Assembly (NCBI RefSeq): GCF_000222585.1
Contig: NZ_AFWE01000182.1
Coordinates: 62,001 to 126,000 of the forward strand
Direction: 5' to 3'
Source: Vibrio scophthalmi LMG 19158
Lineage (GTDB): Bacteria > Pseudomonadota > Gammaproteobacteria > Enterobacterales > Vibrionaceae
Length of the DNA: 64,000 nt
The notes under the pieces are model-generated. The model saw only the letters and a program-made list of their open reading frames with translations, did not search any database and was not told the origin of the DNA. Every line of letters begins with the position of its first letter. Position 1 is the first letter of the stretch. The translations under genes and the position numbers were made by a program. This document shows, piece by piece, positions 27,129 through 36,079 of the stretch.

Positions 27129-27656
27129 CTAGCCTTTCAGTGTCATCGGTAAGCCTGCCGCAACAAAGGTAACCTTATCGGCTACTTTGGCGATCGCTTG
27201 GTTCATCCATCCGGCATGATCAACAAACAAACGGGTAACTTCGCCCATTGGGATAATCCCTAGGCCAACTTCATTTGAAACCAAAATAATCGTTGCCGGG
27301 CTATTGCTCAACGCACCAACCAGTTGCGCTACATGTTGATTGATCGCCGCTTCCTCTGCAGTTTTACCGTGCTCAAAAATGATGTTACTCATCCACAAAG
27401 TAAGGCAATCAATCAACACAATATCTTGCGATGTAAAATTCGAGAGTAAGTCAGCAACCGCAATTGGACACTCGTGTAACTGCCACGACTCATCACGTCT
27501 TGCTTGATGATGAGCGATTCGCTGCGACATCTCTTGGTCTGTTTGGGTTGCGGTGGCGACATAGTGACGACGGTGTTTTACATCAGCAAGAACACAAGAT
27601 TCAGCATAACTCGATTTGCCCGAACGAGCGCCGCCTAAAATTAAATGAAGACTCAT
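27129..27656 (-). CDS. cobU: Adenosylcobinamide kinase / adenosylcobinamide-phosphate guanylyltransferase
   Basis: CobU phosphorylates adenosylcobinamide and then adds GMP, giving adenosylcobinamide-GDP. The 175-residue protein starts MSLHLILGGARSGKSSYAE, with the P-loop GGARSGKS at residues 8-15. It also has RIAHHQARRD, with the His that becomes guanylylated, and VLIDCLTLWMSN. I chose ATG 27656 because the family begins there and it overlaps the cobS stop as ATGA; an upstream frame extension lies inside cobS. Confidence 0.93.
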   Translation of the reverse strand: MSLHLILGGARSGKSSYAESCVLADVKHRRHYVATATQTDQEMSQRIAHHQARRDESWQLHECPIAVADLLSNFTSQDIVLIDCLTLWMSNIIFEHGKTAEEAAINQHVAQLVGALSNSPATIILVSNEVGLGIIPMGEVTRLFVDHAGWMNQAIAKVADKVTFVAAGLPMTLKG

Positions 27657-28432
27657 AGTGTATGGGTAAACCAAGCAAGAATAAGTAGATAGCTTAGCAG
27701 TTCCATCAATTGTTGCGCAGCGCCCAAACAATCTCCGGTAAAACCGCCAATACGTTTGATAAGCCATGCTTTAAATAGATGACGAAAGACTACCGCAGAA
27801 ACAAGCAACAGCGCAGCCAAACCAAGTGGTAACAACAAGCTACTCAATACGCCGGTGGCGATCAAAATCGCTAAGTCCGCTTTACTTTGTCTATTGGCTA
27901 ACGGCTTGCTTTTGCTGCTATCGAGATCGGCAACGTAAGGCATATCATAAATCAGCGATGCGGCCACGCAGCGACTAAGCGTATAAACGACAATAATAAC
28001 CACGACTAATTGACTGACTAAGGCAAGTTCATTCAATAATACGAACTTGGCTAGCAGCGCCATAACCAGCGTTGCGGCACCGTATGTTCCAATACGACTG
28101 TCTTTCATGATGGAGAGCCGACGCTCTAAAGTCATCCCCCCGCCAATGCCATCCGCCATATCAGTTAGACCATCTTCATGGAAAGCGCCAGTCAGCAATA
28201 GGCTTATCGCCATCGTCAGTAAGACGGCCACACTAGTTGGAAAAAGAAAAGTACAGAATAGGAATATCAGACCGCAGATCGCACCAAGTAACACGCCCAC
28301 CAAGCCAAAATAGCGTCCAGCTTGATTCATTCGTTGTTCTGAATAAGGGGTATCACTTGGGATAGGTAAACGAGAAAAGAACCCCAACGCCAGCCAAAAT
28401 AGCTGGAGTTGGTATTGCGCCGCTTTACGCAT
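27653..28432 (-). CDS. cobS: Adenosylcobinamide-GDP ribazoletransferase
   Basis: CobS joins adenosylcobinamide-GDP and alpha-ribazole (or its phosphate) in the membrane. The 259-residue protein has about seven hydrophobic helices. The active-site pattern is FHEDGLTDMADGIGGG (about 84-99), followed by MKDSRIGTYGAATL. It overlaps cobU by 4 bp and shares one base with cobT (TAATG), so the three are cotranslated. Confidence 0.94.
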   Translation of the reverse strand: MRKAAQYQLQLFWLALGFFSRLPIPSDTPYSEQRMNQAGRYFGLVGVLLGAICGLIFLFCTFLFPTSVAVLLTMAISLLLTGAFHEDGLTDMADGIGGGMTLERRLSIMKDSRIGTYGAATLVMALLAKFVLLNELALVSQLVVVIIVVYTLSRCVAASLIYDMPYVADLDSSKSKPLANRQSKADLAILIATGVLSSLLLPLGLAALLLVSAVVFRHLFKAWLIKRIGGFTGDCLGAAQQLMELLSYLLILAWFTHTL

Positions 28433-29460
28433 TACATCTCGACTCCAGCTTGGTCAAAACTGGCCATGTGGTTGTAAAACTCAGCAGCAGAGCGAATTAG
28501 AGGTACGGCCAATACTGCACCCGTTCCCTCACCTAAACGCAAAGCAAGGTCAAACAATGGGGTTGCTGCAAGTTCTTGCAACATAAATTTATGTCCTGAC
28601 TCATGAGATTGATGAGCAAAAATCATATACTCACGACATGCTGGATTTATCTTAGCAGCCACATAAGCCGCCGCTGTAGCGATGAAACCATCAACAATCA
28701 CAGGGGTGTTGTATTTTTCAGCCGCCAAGAACGCGCCGACCATTTGTGCGATTTCAAAACCACCGACTTGGCGCAAAATCTCTTGAACATTTTGACCACG
28801 GCAGCGATTCACGCCTAATTGGACAAATTGGCGCTTTTTACGCAATTGTTGGTCGTTAATTCCCGTGCCTAAGCCCACACACTTCTCAACACTACGACGT
28901 GACAACGCTGCTAAGATAGCCGCGGCACTGCTGGTATTACCGATCCCCATTTCTCCAAACATAATTAGATTGGAGCCAGAATCGACCACTTGTTTAACGA
29001 TTTTGTCACCAAACGCTAAGCCCTGTTCAACCTGCTCTTTAGTCATCGCGGGTTTGTGAGCAAAGTTTTCAGTAGAAGTGCCTAAACGCTGCTCAACCAA
29101 CAATGACGAGTCAGTTTTAATCGGCTCAACCATACCCGCATCAACCACTAGCAAGTCAACGTCATTGGTACGACAAAAACAGTTGACCGCCGCACCACCC
29201 GCCAGGAAGTTCTTCACCATTTGTTGAGTCACTTCCTGTGGCGCAATACTCACGCCCTCACGAGCAATCCCATGATCGCCAGCAAATACGATGACAGTCG
29301 GTTTCTTGATTTTTATCTTAGTGACAACGTCACTCTTGCCCTGCCCTTGAATCATAGCCAACTTATGGGCTACCTGTTCTAACTTGCCTAATGAACCCAA
29401 AGGTTTGGTTTTATTGTTAATTTGCTGCCAAATGGCATCTGAATGAGATTTATCTAACAT
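28432..29460 (-). CDS. cobT: Nicotinate-nucleotide--dimethylbenzimidazole phosphoribosyltransferase
   Basis: CobT transfers phosphoribose from nicotinate mononucleotide to 5,6-dimethylbenzimidazole, giving alpha-ribazole phosphate. The 342-residue protein shows KPLGSLGKLEQVA near the start, VFAGDHGIAREGVS, FGEMGIGNTSSAAA, and the C-terminal RLGEGTGAVLAVPL, which contains the catalytic Glu of the family. It is cotranscribed with cobS, cobU and cobC. A flavin reductase gene ends 13 bp upstream. Confidence 0.95.
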   Translation of the reverse strand: MLDKSHSDAIWQQINNKTKPLGSLGKLEQVAHKLAMIQGQGKSDVVTKIKIKKPTVIVFAGDHGIAREGVSIAPQEVTQQMVKNFLAGGAAVNCFCRTNDVDLLVVDAGMVEPIKTDSSLLVEQRLGTSTENFAHKPAMTKEQVEQGLAFGDKIVKQVVDSGSNLIMFGEMGIGNTSSAAAILAALSRRSVEKCVGLGTGINDQQLRKKRQFVQLGVNRCRGQNVQEILRQVGGFEIAQMVGAFLAAEKYNTPVIVDGFIATAAAYVAAKINPACREYMIFAHQSHESGHKFMLQELAATPLFDLALRLGEGTGAVLAVPLIRSAAEFYNHMASFDQAGVEM

Positions 29461-29473
29461 GATTCGCTACTAC

Positions 29474-30085
29474 TTAATTCGGTCTGGCTATGGAGAATGT
29501 TTTTTCTAACATCGCGTAATTTGTACCACCAAGACGGCAAAGCGGATTTACGCTCATCGCGTCAATTTCTAAACGGTCCTCTCGCTGAGCAATGATTTGT
29601 GAATCGACGAAAACTTGTTCAATTTCGGCAAAAACCAAATGCTGAGGAGAATCGCCAACTTCTTTTATTTCATAAAGTTTGCAGCCGAAGGCAATTGAGC
29701 AATCTTTTACGCGAGGGAGTTCAAAATCTTCCATCTCACACAATTCGATTCGACCGGCTTCTACTTCGGATTCACCATGTGGCAATGTCGCCGCACTTAG
29801 CGTGACAGCCTCGGCAAGGTCAATGCTAGCAATATGAATGACCATCTTACCGGTCTCTAGCACGTTGCGAACTGTATCTTTCATTTCACCATCAGGCTTA
29901 TTGCCAACCGAAAACATCAATAACGGTGGCTGGCTGGAAATAGCGGTAAAATAAGAAAATGGCGCCAAGTTATAATTTTCACTGTCTGATTCAGTCAGTA
30001 CCCACGCCACTGGACGTGGAATGATCGTTTGAGTCAACAGATGGTACACTTGCGATGGCGCAAGCGCACTCATATCAATATTCAT
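29474..30085 (-). CDS. Flavin reductase family (FMN-binding split-barrel) protein
   Basis: A 203-residue protein of the flavin-reductase-like split-barrel family (DIM6/NTAB). Markers are PRPVAWVLTESDSENYNLAP, SYFTAISSQPPLLMFSVG and GEMKDTVRNVLETGKMVIHI. It would bind FMN and may move electrons to a partner. It is probably the first gene of the cob run: AGGGA is six bases before its ATG, and cobT follows after 13 bp. A role in reducing the corrinoid cobalt or supplying reduced flavin is a positional inference; members of this family act in many pathways. Confidence 0.83.
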   Translation of the reverse strand: MNIDMSALAPSQVYHLLTQTIIPRPVAWVLTESDSENYNLAPFSYFTAISSQPPLLMFSVGNKPDGEMKDTVRNVLETGKMVIHIASIDLAEAVTLSAATLPHGESEVEAGRIELCEMEDFELPRVKDCSIAFGCKLYEIKEVGDSPQHLVFAEIEQVFVDSQIIAQREDRLEIDAMSVNPLCRLGGTNYAMLEKTFSIARPN

Positions 30086-30100
30086 AGACGTCCCTGTTAC

Positions 30101-30118
30101 TAATAGAATTATCTATTA
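30101..30118. promoter_or_regulatory. Inverted repeat in front of the flavin reductase/cob operon
   Basis: TAATAGA and TCTATTA are exact 7-bp inverted arms with a 4-bp centre, ending 16 bp before the start codon at 30085. This is a candidate repressor site. I looked for a B12 box of a cobalamin riboswitch here and found none. Confidence 0.42.
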
Positions 30119-30571
30119 CATATTTAAAATACGTTACTTAAATCAGTGTACTCCTTGTATCACTGTGTTTTCTAGCGAATCCTATCAGTTCCAGCCACAA
30201 ATCAATCCGTTATCACCATTTTGGCGTGATTATTCGTATTGTCGCCTTCACAATCCATTTTTTCTCCGCTCTCTAGTACCAACAAAATCAAGAACCATCA
30301 AAATAGAACAGCAAAATTATTGAAGGTAGTGGTATCAACTTTCGATCTTTACCATCCCATCTATCTATTTTAAGAATCAAAATGAGAAATGACGGCACTA
30401 AAAACTCTATCTAACTGTTTTTATTCACTAAGTTTATTGGCTTGATTTAAGCATGTTCTATTACGTTGATTGTGAAACTCGCATCGCGCTGAGCAAAAAA
30501 CTTTTAGCCGATAACGCTCTCTTTAAAAGCACTCAACGTGATGAGATGTACTGTGAAGCGAGGAAACGAAT
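30119..30571. other. Intergenic region with no supported gene
   Basis: Both strands contain only short, poorly supported frames, including a 66-codon frame from 30453 without a convincing ribosome site. The region should hold the minus-strand promoter of the cob run and a plus-strand promoter for the short transcript ending at 30720. I could not assign -35 and -10 boxes confidently. Confidence 0.5.
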
Positions 30572-30658
30572 ATGTTTGCCAATCAAAACCGCAACAAACC
30601 TAAGCCCGCCAAGCCAAAGCAGGACAAAAAACGCAGTGTGCCGCTATCATTGACGTAA
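30572..30658 (+). CDS. Possible 28-residue basic small protein
   Basis: The reading frame begins ATG 30572 after AGGAAACGAAT and encodes MFANQNRNKPKPAKPKQD followed by KKRSVPLSLT. The product is strongly basic, Lys/Pro/Asn-rich, with no membrane segment. A strong terminator lies 36 bp after the stop, and no other gene on this strand explains it. It could equally be a small RNA; I do not recognise a family. Confidence 0.42.
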   Translation: MFANQNRNKPKPAKPKQDKKRSVPLSLT

Positions 30659-30693
30659 ATAAAGCCTGCATTAACAAAGAGTAAACTAAAATT

Positions 30694-30720
30694 AAAGCCA
30701 ATCGAAAGATTGGCTTTTTG
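30694..30720 (+). terminator. Rho-independent terminator of a short unassigned transcript
   Basis: AAAGCCAATC and GATTGGCTTT form a 10-bp perfect stem with GAAA tetraloop, running into TTTTT. The only candidates upstream are the 28-codon frame or an untranslated RNA. Confidence 0.88.
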
Positions 30721-30788
30721 CGCAACCTCATAGACTTATCACCCGAGATGACCGATTCTTAACCCAAAAGAAAATTGGAGAATCTGTC

Positions 30789-31469
30789 ATGGCAAAACAA
30801 CAGATCGTCATCATCGCGGGTGCAACTGGACTAATTGGCACCGAATTACTCAAGCTTATGCTCGAAGAGCGAGCGATCGATCATATCTACGCGCTCACTC
30901 GAAAGGGACTGGCGTTTACTCACCCTAAACTGCAAGAACTGCGTGATCCGCAATTGCGTGTCATCGATTGGGATGACAGCAAGCCCGCACCGGAAAAAGG
31001 CTATATTTGTCTAGGCACAACTCGTAAACAAGCAGGTTCAAAATCGGCCTTGGAAGCGGTCGATTATCATCTTGTTTGCGATGTGGCTAAAAACATGGCT
31101 CTACTCGGGGTAAAAAATCTCACCGTGGTATCAAGTTATGGTGCGAATCCACGCTCCTCTTCTCACTATCTGCGCTGCAAAGGTAAGATGGAACTGGCGC
31201 TTGAGAATCTTGGCTTTGAAAACCTGACTTTTGTCCAGCCCGGCCCTTTAGTCGGATTACGTGATACACCAAGATGGGATGAAACCTTATTGCAAGGCAT
31301 CTTAAAAATCTTCCGTCCCGTTATGATTGGTCGCTTGGCTCGTCTCATTCCCATCAAAGCCGAGTTGGTTGCCCGAGCAATGCTGTACGCCTCGTTCAGT
31401 CAACAGGCTCGTTCTGTTGAGATTATTGATAGTGTCGCGATGCGCCAGTTGCTCAATAAATACAAATAA
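30789..31469 (+). CDS. NAD(P)-binding Rossmann oxidoreductase-like protein
   Basis: A 226-residue atypical short-chain dehydrogenase/epimerase-like protein. The dinucleotide-binding loop is IIAGATGLIGTELL (residues 8-21). CLGTTRKQAGS (about 74-84) and VVSSYGANPRSSSHYLRCKG (about 117-136) supply the Ser/Tyr/Lys-like active region, and FVQPGPLVGLR follows. Relatives are annotated as NAD(P)H-binding or HIM1-like proteins of unknown substrate. TTGGAGAATCTGTC before the ATG contains a good ribosome site. Confidence 0.82.
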   Translation: MAKQQIVIIAGATGLIGTELLKLMLEERAIDHIYALTRKGLAFTHPKLQELRDPQLRVIDWDDSKPAPEKGYICLGTTRKQAGSKSALEAVDYHLVCDVAKNMALLGVKNLTVVSSYGANPRSSSHYLRCKGKMELALENLGFENLTFVQPGPLVGLRDTPRWDETLLQGILKIFRPVMIGRLARLIPIKAELVARAMLYASFSQQARSVEIIDSVAMRQLLNKYK

Positions 31470-31664
31470 CCGTGATAAATTAGGCTGAGTTCGTCTAGTT
31501 TATCGACCATCATACCTTTTAAGAACGAAAGCTTCTAATTCATAGCCTTTTTTCATTTTATTCCCGTGTTATAAATCATTACCTTCTGCCGCCTGTTCTT
31601 TTCTTCGGGCGGATACTGCTTCCATATCCCACGCCCGAACGTCAATCCTATAAGGAATACCATC

Positions 31665-33059
31665 ATGTCAGTTGCCGTTCTCGCAGCACTTGCGATTTTT
31701 ATTGGCTTGCTTTTCGTCGTCTATTATCAGCAAAAAAAGCAACGTACCCTCTCGCAATTGGTACTAATAGGATTGGTACTCGGCAGTAATTTTGGATTAG
31801 CACTACAACTCGTATTTGGCGAAGGAAGCCATCAAATCGGTCAAGTTCTAGAATGGGTCAGCATTGCTGGACAAGGGTATGTGAGCCTACTAAAGATGGT
31901 CATTATGCCTTTGGTTCTGGTCTCGATGATCGCCGCAGTAGTTAAATTGGAGCAAGGAGGATCACTGGGTAAGATTTCCGGTATCACCGTCGCTGTGTTG
32001 CTAACAACAACTGCGATTTCTGCTGCTATTGGCATTAGCGTCGTTTATGGATTCGGCCTTTCCGCTGAAGGATTAATCGAAGGTGCACGTGAAACCGCTC
32101 GTATTTCGATTCTTGAAAATAGTGCGACGAACGTCAGTGACTTATCCATCCCGCAAATGCTGTTGAGCTTTATTCCAACCAACCCGTTTGCTGACCTGAC
32201 TGGCGCCCGATCAACGTCCATTATTGCGGTGGTGATCTTTGGGGTACTCACTGGCATTGCCGCCCGTAAAGTGATGAGCGAAAAACAAGAACTTGAAGCG
32301 CCTATTCGCACCTTTGTGGAAGCGATTCAATCCATTGTAATGCGTTTAGTGAAGATGATTATGGCGCTGACACCGTATGGCATTGCAGCGCTCATGGCGA
32401 AAGTGGTTGCCACCTCAAATTCGGCAGATATTGTTAAACTACTCGGCTTTATTGTGGCGTCTTATGTCGCGATCTTCATTATGTTTGTCGTTCACGGACT
32501 ACTGGTTTCTTTGGTTGGCGTGAGCGCTAAAGAGTACTTTAAGAAGATTTGGCCAGTCTTAACGTTTGCTTTTACGTCTCGCAGCTCGGCGGCAACGATT
32601 CCACTTAATGTGGAAGCACAAATTACCAAGCTTAATGTGCCACCAGCCATTGCTAATTTGTCGGCTTCGTTTGGTGCGACTATCGGCCAAAATGGCTGTG
32701 CTGGTATCTACCCTGCTATGCTCGCGGTTATGGTTGCGCCAACGGTGGGCATCGATCCGACAGAGATAAACTTTATCTTGTCATTGATTGGCATCATTAC
32801 CATTAGTTCATTTGGCATTGCAGGTGTGGGCGGCGGTGCAACCTTTGCTGCGCTTATCGTATTACCGGCCATGGGGTTACCCGTGACGATCGCTGCACTA
32901 CTGATTTCAATTGAACCCTTAATTGATATGGCGCGAACGGCGCTGAACGTGTCAGGCTCAATGGCCGCAGGTACGATCACCAGTCGCCTCTTAAATAACC
33001 GTGTTGAACATGCGAATGCCGAGCATGCGCATGACGAGCAAGTAGTCACGACAAAATAA
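31665..33059 (+). CDS. tcyP: L-cystine:cation symporter (TcyP/YdjN-like)
   Basis: A 464-residue member of the dicarboxylate/amino acid:cation symporter family, expected to import L-cystine. It has about eight TM helices plus two re-entrant hairpins. The serine-rich hairpin is FTSRSSAATIPLNVEA (about 303-318), and the later hairpin region is SIEPLIDMARTALNVSGSMA. The NQNGCAGIYPAMLAVMVAPT stretch in TM7 fits YdjN/TcyP rather than glutamate carriers. AAGGAATACCATC precedes the ATG. It ends in a His/Glu-rich tail and is followed by a terminator. Confidence 0.88.
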   Translation: MSVAVLAALAIFIGLLFVVYYQQKKQRTLSQLVLIGLVLGSNFGLALQLVFGEGSHQIGQVLEWVSIAGQGYVSLLKMVIMPLVLVSMIAAVVKLEQGGSLGKISGITVAVLLTTTAISAAIGISVVYGFGLSAEGLIEGARETARISILENSATNVSDLSIPQMLLSFIPTNPFADLTGARSTSIIAVVIFGVLTGIAARKVMSEKQELEAPIRTFVEAIQSIVMRLVKMIMALTPYGIAALMAKVVATSNSADIVKLLGFIVASYVAIFIMFVVHGLLVSLVGVSAKEYFKKIWPVLTFAFTSRSSAATIPLNVEAQITKLNVPPAIANLSASFGATIGQNGCAGIYPAMLAVMVAPTVGIDPTEINFILSLIGIITISSFGIAGVGGGATFAALIVLPAMGLPVTIAALLISIEPLIDMARTALNVSGSMAAGTITSRLLNNRVEHANAEHAHDEQVVTTK

Positions 33060-33081
33060 AACATTAATCGCACAATAGATG

Positions 33082-33112
33082 AAGAGGTTGTAGAAAGCGG
33101 CAACCTCTTTTG
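33082..33112 (+). terminator. Rho-independent terminator of the cystine transporter gene
   Basis: AAGAGGTTG and CAACCTCTT form a 9-bp stem with a 10-nt loop, then TTT. The interval 33113-33402 shows no gene. Confidence 0.7.
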
Positions 33113-33402
33113 GCTTCACGTCATTTACGTCCCGTAACTCGTTGCCCGTAAATCATTTCTTATAAAATTAAATCAACCTAGAGCGCCTCACCGCAATGCC
33201 CTCTCTACTATTTTTTTAGCCGACTTAGTCATTGTGGATCTGGTTATAGATATCATCAATGACTCACTAGTGTCTGCACACCGACCCATTCACCAAAACC
33301 CTTTGGTCAAGTGACATTGACTCTCACTGCATTCAATTCGATTCAAGCACCCCATTGATCCTTTTTCCGCTCGAAGATCAATATTCGCTTTATTAATATC
33401 GT

Positions 33403-33417
33403 ACTGTACGGTACAGT
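33403..33417. promoter_or_regulatory. TetR-type operator before the efflux genes
   Basis: ACTGTAC-G-GTACAGT is a perfect 15-bp odd palindrome 30 bp before the EmrA-like start. The same element, with 13 of 15 bases identical, lies at 36703-36717 in front of the tetR gene, which links the regulator to this operon. Confidence 0.72.
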
Positions 33418-33447
33418 TTGATAAAAGAAACACACTGAGACAAGTGA

Positions 33448-34461
33448 ATGAAAAAGAAACTGACCATCGCGACCTTAATCGTAACCTCTTTTGTCGTTGC
33501 CGGAGGGGCGTTATACCACCCAAACCAAGTCACCACTGACAATGCCTACGTGCACTCCGATGTCACTGCCGTTTCACCGCAAGTTGCAGGGCAAGTAAGC
33601 TCGATCTTTGTCAAAGACAATCAATGGGTAAAAAAAGGCGACCGTTTATTTTCTATTGATGATCAGGACTTTATCGCCAATCAAGCCATTGCAGCAGCGG
33701 CACTCGATGTGAGTAATGCCGCGCTGAGCGCCAACCAAACAAAAACTGACATGCAATCCGTCAAAATTGCGCAAGCTAAACAATTGATTCGCCGTGCCCA
33801 AGCTGGCGCAGACCATCAGTCAGCGGAATTAAAACGCCTAACTCGCCTAGTAGAAAAACAGTCGATCAGTAAAAACCAGTATGAAGCTCAGCGCACCCGT
33901 TCAATCGAAGCGAGCAGCGAACTTGAAAACGCCAAACTCACTCTCGCGGTGGAGAATAAACAATACGCGGCATTGCTGACTGATAAGCAGCAGTTGATTG
34001 CGCAAAAAAAACAAGCCGAGGCTGCATTGCAGCTCGCCGATATCGCCTTAAAACGCACCGTGGTCACCGCCCCTGTAGACGGATTTATTGCGGATAGACA
34101 AGTTCAAGTGGGCAAACTTGTGCAACCGGGAATGGGATTAATCGTGATGGTGCCTGATTACATTTGGGTCGAAGCCAACTTTAAAGAAACACAACTAGAG
34201 AAGGTTTCCAAAGGCCAATCAGTAGAAGTCGTATTAGACATGTACCCTGATAGCCCGCTGCAAGGCACGGTCAGTTCCATTACTCCGGCAACCGGGGCGC
34301 AATTTAGTTTGTTACCTCCACAAAACGCGACGGGTAATTTCGTTAAAGTGGTACAACGCATCCCAGTGCGGATTGAATTGCAGCTGCCTAGTGCGCTAAA
34401 ACAGAAAGTTTACCCTGGCCTCTCCGCTGAAGTGACCATCAATACAACACATCAAGGTTAA
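33448..34461 (+). CDS. HlyD/EmrA-like efflux adaptor
   Basis: A 337-residue membrane fusion protein with an N-terminal TM anchor (about 5-22). It has the EmrA-type first lipoyl half TTDNAYVHSDVTAVSPQVAG, a helical hairpin (about 80-190), the second half VVTAPVDGFIADRQVQVGKL, and beta-barrel segments including NFKETQLEKVSKGQSVEVVL. It would pair with an MFS pump and a TolC-type channel. The MFS gene starts four bases after its stop, but that gene carries a premature stop, so the pump may be inactive here. Control by the TetR protein is inferred from shared operators. Confidence 0.92.
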   Translation: MKKKLTIATLIVTSFVVAGGALYHPNQVTTDNAYVHSDVTAVSPQVAGQVSSIFVKDNQWVKKGDRLFSIDDQDFIANQAIAAAALDVSNAALSANQTKTDMQSVKIAQAKQLIRRAQAGADHQSAELKRLTRLVEKQSISKNQYEAQRTRSIEASSELENAKLTLAVENKQYAALLTDKQQLIAQKKQAEAALQLADIALKRTVVTAPVDGFIADRQVQVGKLVQPGMGLIVMVPDYIWVEANFKETQLEKVSKGQSVEVVLDMYPDSPLQGTVSSITPATGAQFSLLPPQNATGNFVKVVQRIPVRIELQLPSALKQKVYPGLSAEVTINTTHQG

Positions 34462-34465
34462 TGGC

Positions 34466-36016
34466 ATGATCGCACGTAAGCCTTTTCCAATAGCAGCACT
34501 GTGTTTGTTAGCGCTGTTCTCATTGACGGCCTTTGGATTGTACTCTGCCATGTTCAACGAACTTGGCTATGAAATGGCGGCGCGAGCTGGTCTTTCGATG
34601 GATGAATTAGACCGCGTCAAAACCGGATTCTCGATCAGCCAAGTATGGGGATTTATCCTTATACCGCTCACCCTTCGCAGAGTCGGTACCGATTCAATCT
34701 TGATGGTCGCACTCGGTTTAGGTTTGTGTTCGAGTATTGCTTTGGCGTTAGGCGGCGAGAATCACGCGTTATTCGCTGCAATATGGCTACTGAATGGTTT
34801 GGTTGTCAGCACATTACTTGTGGTGGTCAACTTATATTTACTCGATAAGCTGGCCAATAAATGGCTGCCAGCCGTCATCTCCGGTACTTTAATTTTCTCA
34901 ACCTTACTTCCAATGGGCGCTTATCCATGGCTTATGGCACAGGTATTAGAATCATTCGATTTGAGCGCATTTTATGTCGTGTTGACGTGGCTGTTCTTTT
35001 GTTCTTTAACGATCGGTTTGGCTTTTCCACTCGGCCGTATTTCGATTAAGCCGCAGGAAAAGTCTTCGCTGTGGTTTTATAGCGCCATGCTGATCACCAG
35101 CGCATTGGTCATCTATTTACTGATGCGTGGTAGTTATTATAACTGGCTAGATTCAGAATTTTTTGTGAATTTAACCCTCATCACAGCGAGCTTAACGCTT
35201 CTCACGGTCTTTCTTTTGATGAAATTGACTCGTCAACCAACCGCGTCAATGTAACTGCATCGTCAATTGAAAGCTAATGTGTTTATGTATAATGCTTTCT
35301 TAGCCGGTTTTGCCGTGATAGCCAGCACCGCATTATTTAATAGCTCTTTGAAAATGGTGCTGCAATACAATGCACTAAATAGTGGCTTTGCTCAGCTGCC
35401 CGCCTTCTATGGCATGTTGATCGGGATGGCATTAAGCGTACTCGTCTATTATTTTCGCCGCCCGCTTAGTGATGCGATCGTGCCAATTGGCGTGTTGATG
35501 ATACTCATCTCGGTGTATCTTTTTAGTCAATTACCAACCAATGTGGGGCCGAAATCGTTACTGATACCGATGCTTTTACGTGGCTTTGGCGTTGGTTTAC
35601 TCAACGTTTCGGTAACGATCGCCGTATTACTCTATTTTCATCGTGATGAACGGATTGAAGGGATCAGTAACTTCTATTTATTTCGAACATTAGGCGGTTT
35701 GATTGGAGGGGCATATTTCTCGCGGGTTATGCAGACTCATAGCGCACAAGCGGCTGGAGAGGTGGGGACGACTCTTAATGGCGCGAGTACCAATTTTGCT
35801 CACTATGAACAGCTATTGAATCAGGTTTTACTCACGCAGGGTCACCTACCTAACCCATCACTTGGCATGAGCCAAATCAGCAGCGTGGTTAAACTGCAAG
35901 CGACCACTCTCGGTCTTAGTAATGCTTTGCTGGTGTTTATTCTCTCCATATTCGCCTTAGCCCCAGTATTAATTATTGGTAAGAAACTAGTCGCGAAACA
36001 GGCTATCAATACCTAG
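34466..36016 (+). pseudogene. 14-helix MFS efflux transporter interrupted by an in-frame TAA
   Basis: Two open segments, 34466-35254 (262 codons) and 35267 onward (about 249 codons), lie in the same reading frame. They are separated only by TAA at 35252-35254 and four sense codons. Read through, they give one MFS protein of about 516 residues with roughly eight helices before and six after the stop, matching 14-helix EmrB-like pumps. The second segment has no ribosome binding site. The simplest account is a single CAA-to-TAA change; a sequencing error or read-through is also possible. No frameshift is present, and no other damage is seen. Confidence 0.8.
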
Positions 36017-36049
36017 TTTCAGCGATAAGGGATTAGAGAGATAAGCAAT

Positions 36050-36073
36050 AAGGGATCACATCGATGATCCCTT
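36050..36073. terminator. Hairpin between the MFS and tetR genes
   Basis: AAGGGATCA and TGATCCCTT around a 6-nt loop, between two converging genes. No T-run follows on either strand, so terminator activity is uncertain. Confidence 0.45.
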
Positions 36074-36079
36074 CTGCGT

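Noticed and set aside
28900-29010. Apparent long plus-strand frames opposite cobT, astE, rlmF and other minus-strand genes
   Set aside because: They are antisense shadows of strongly supported enzymes, without ribosome sites or domains.
30453-30653. 66-codon open frame on the plus strand
   Set aside because: No good ribosome site and no recognisable domain; the overlapping 28-codon frame has a better start, and a small RNA is as likely.
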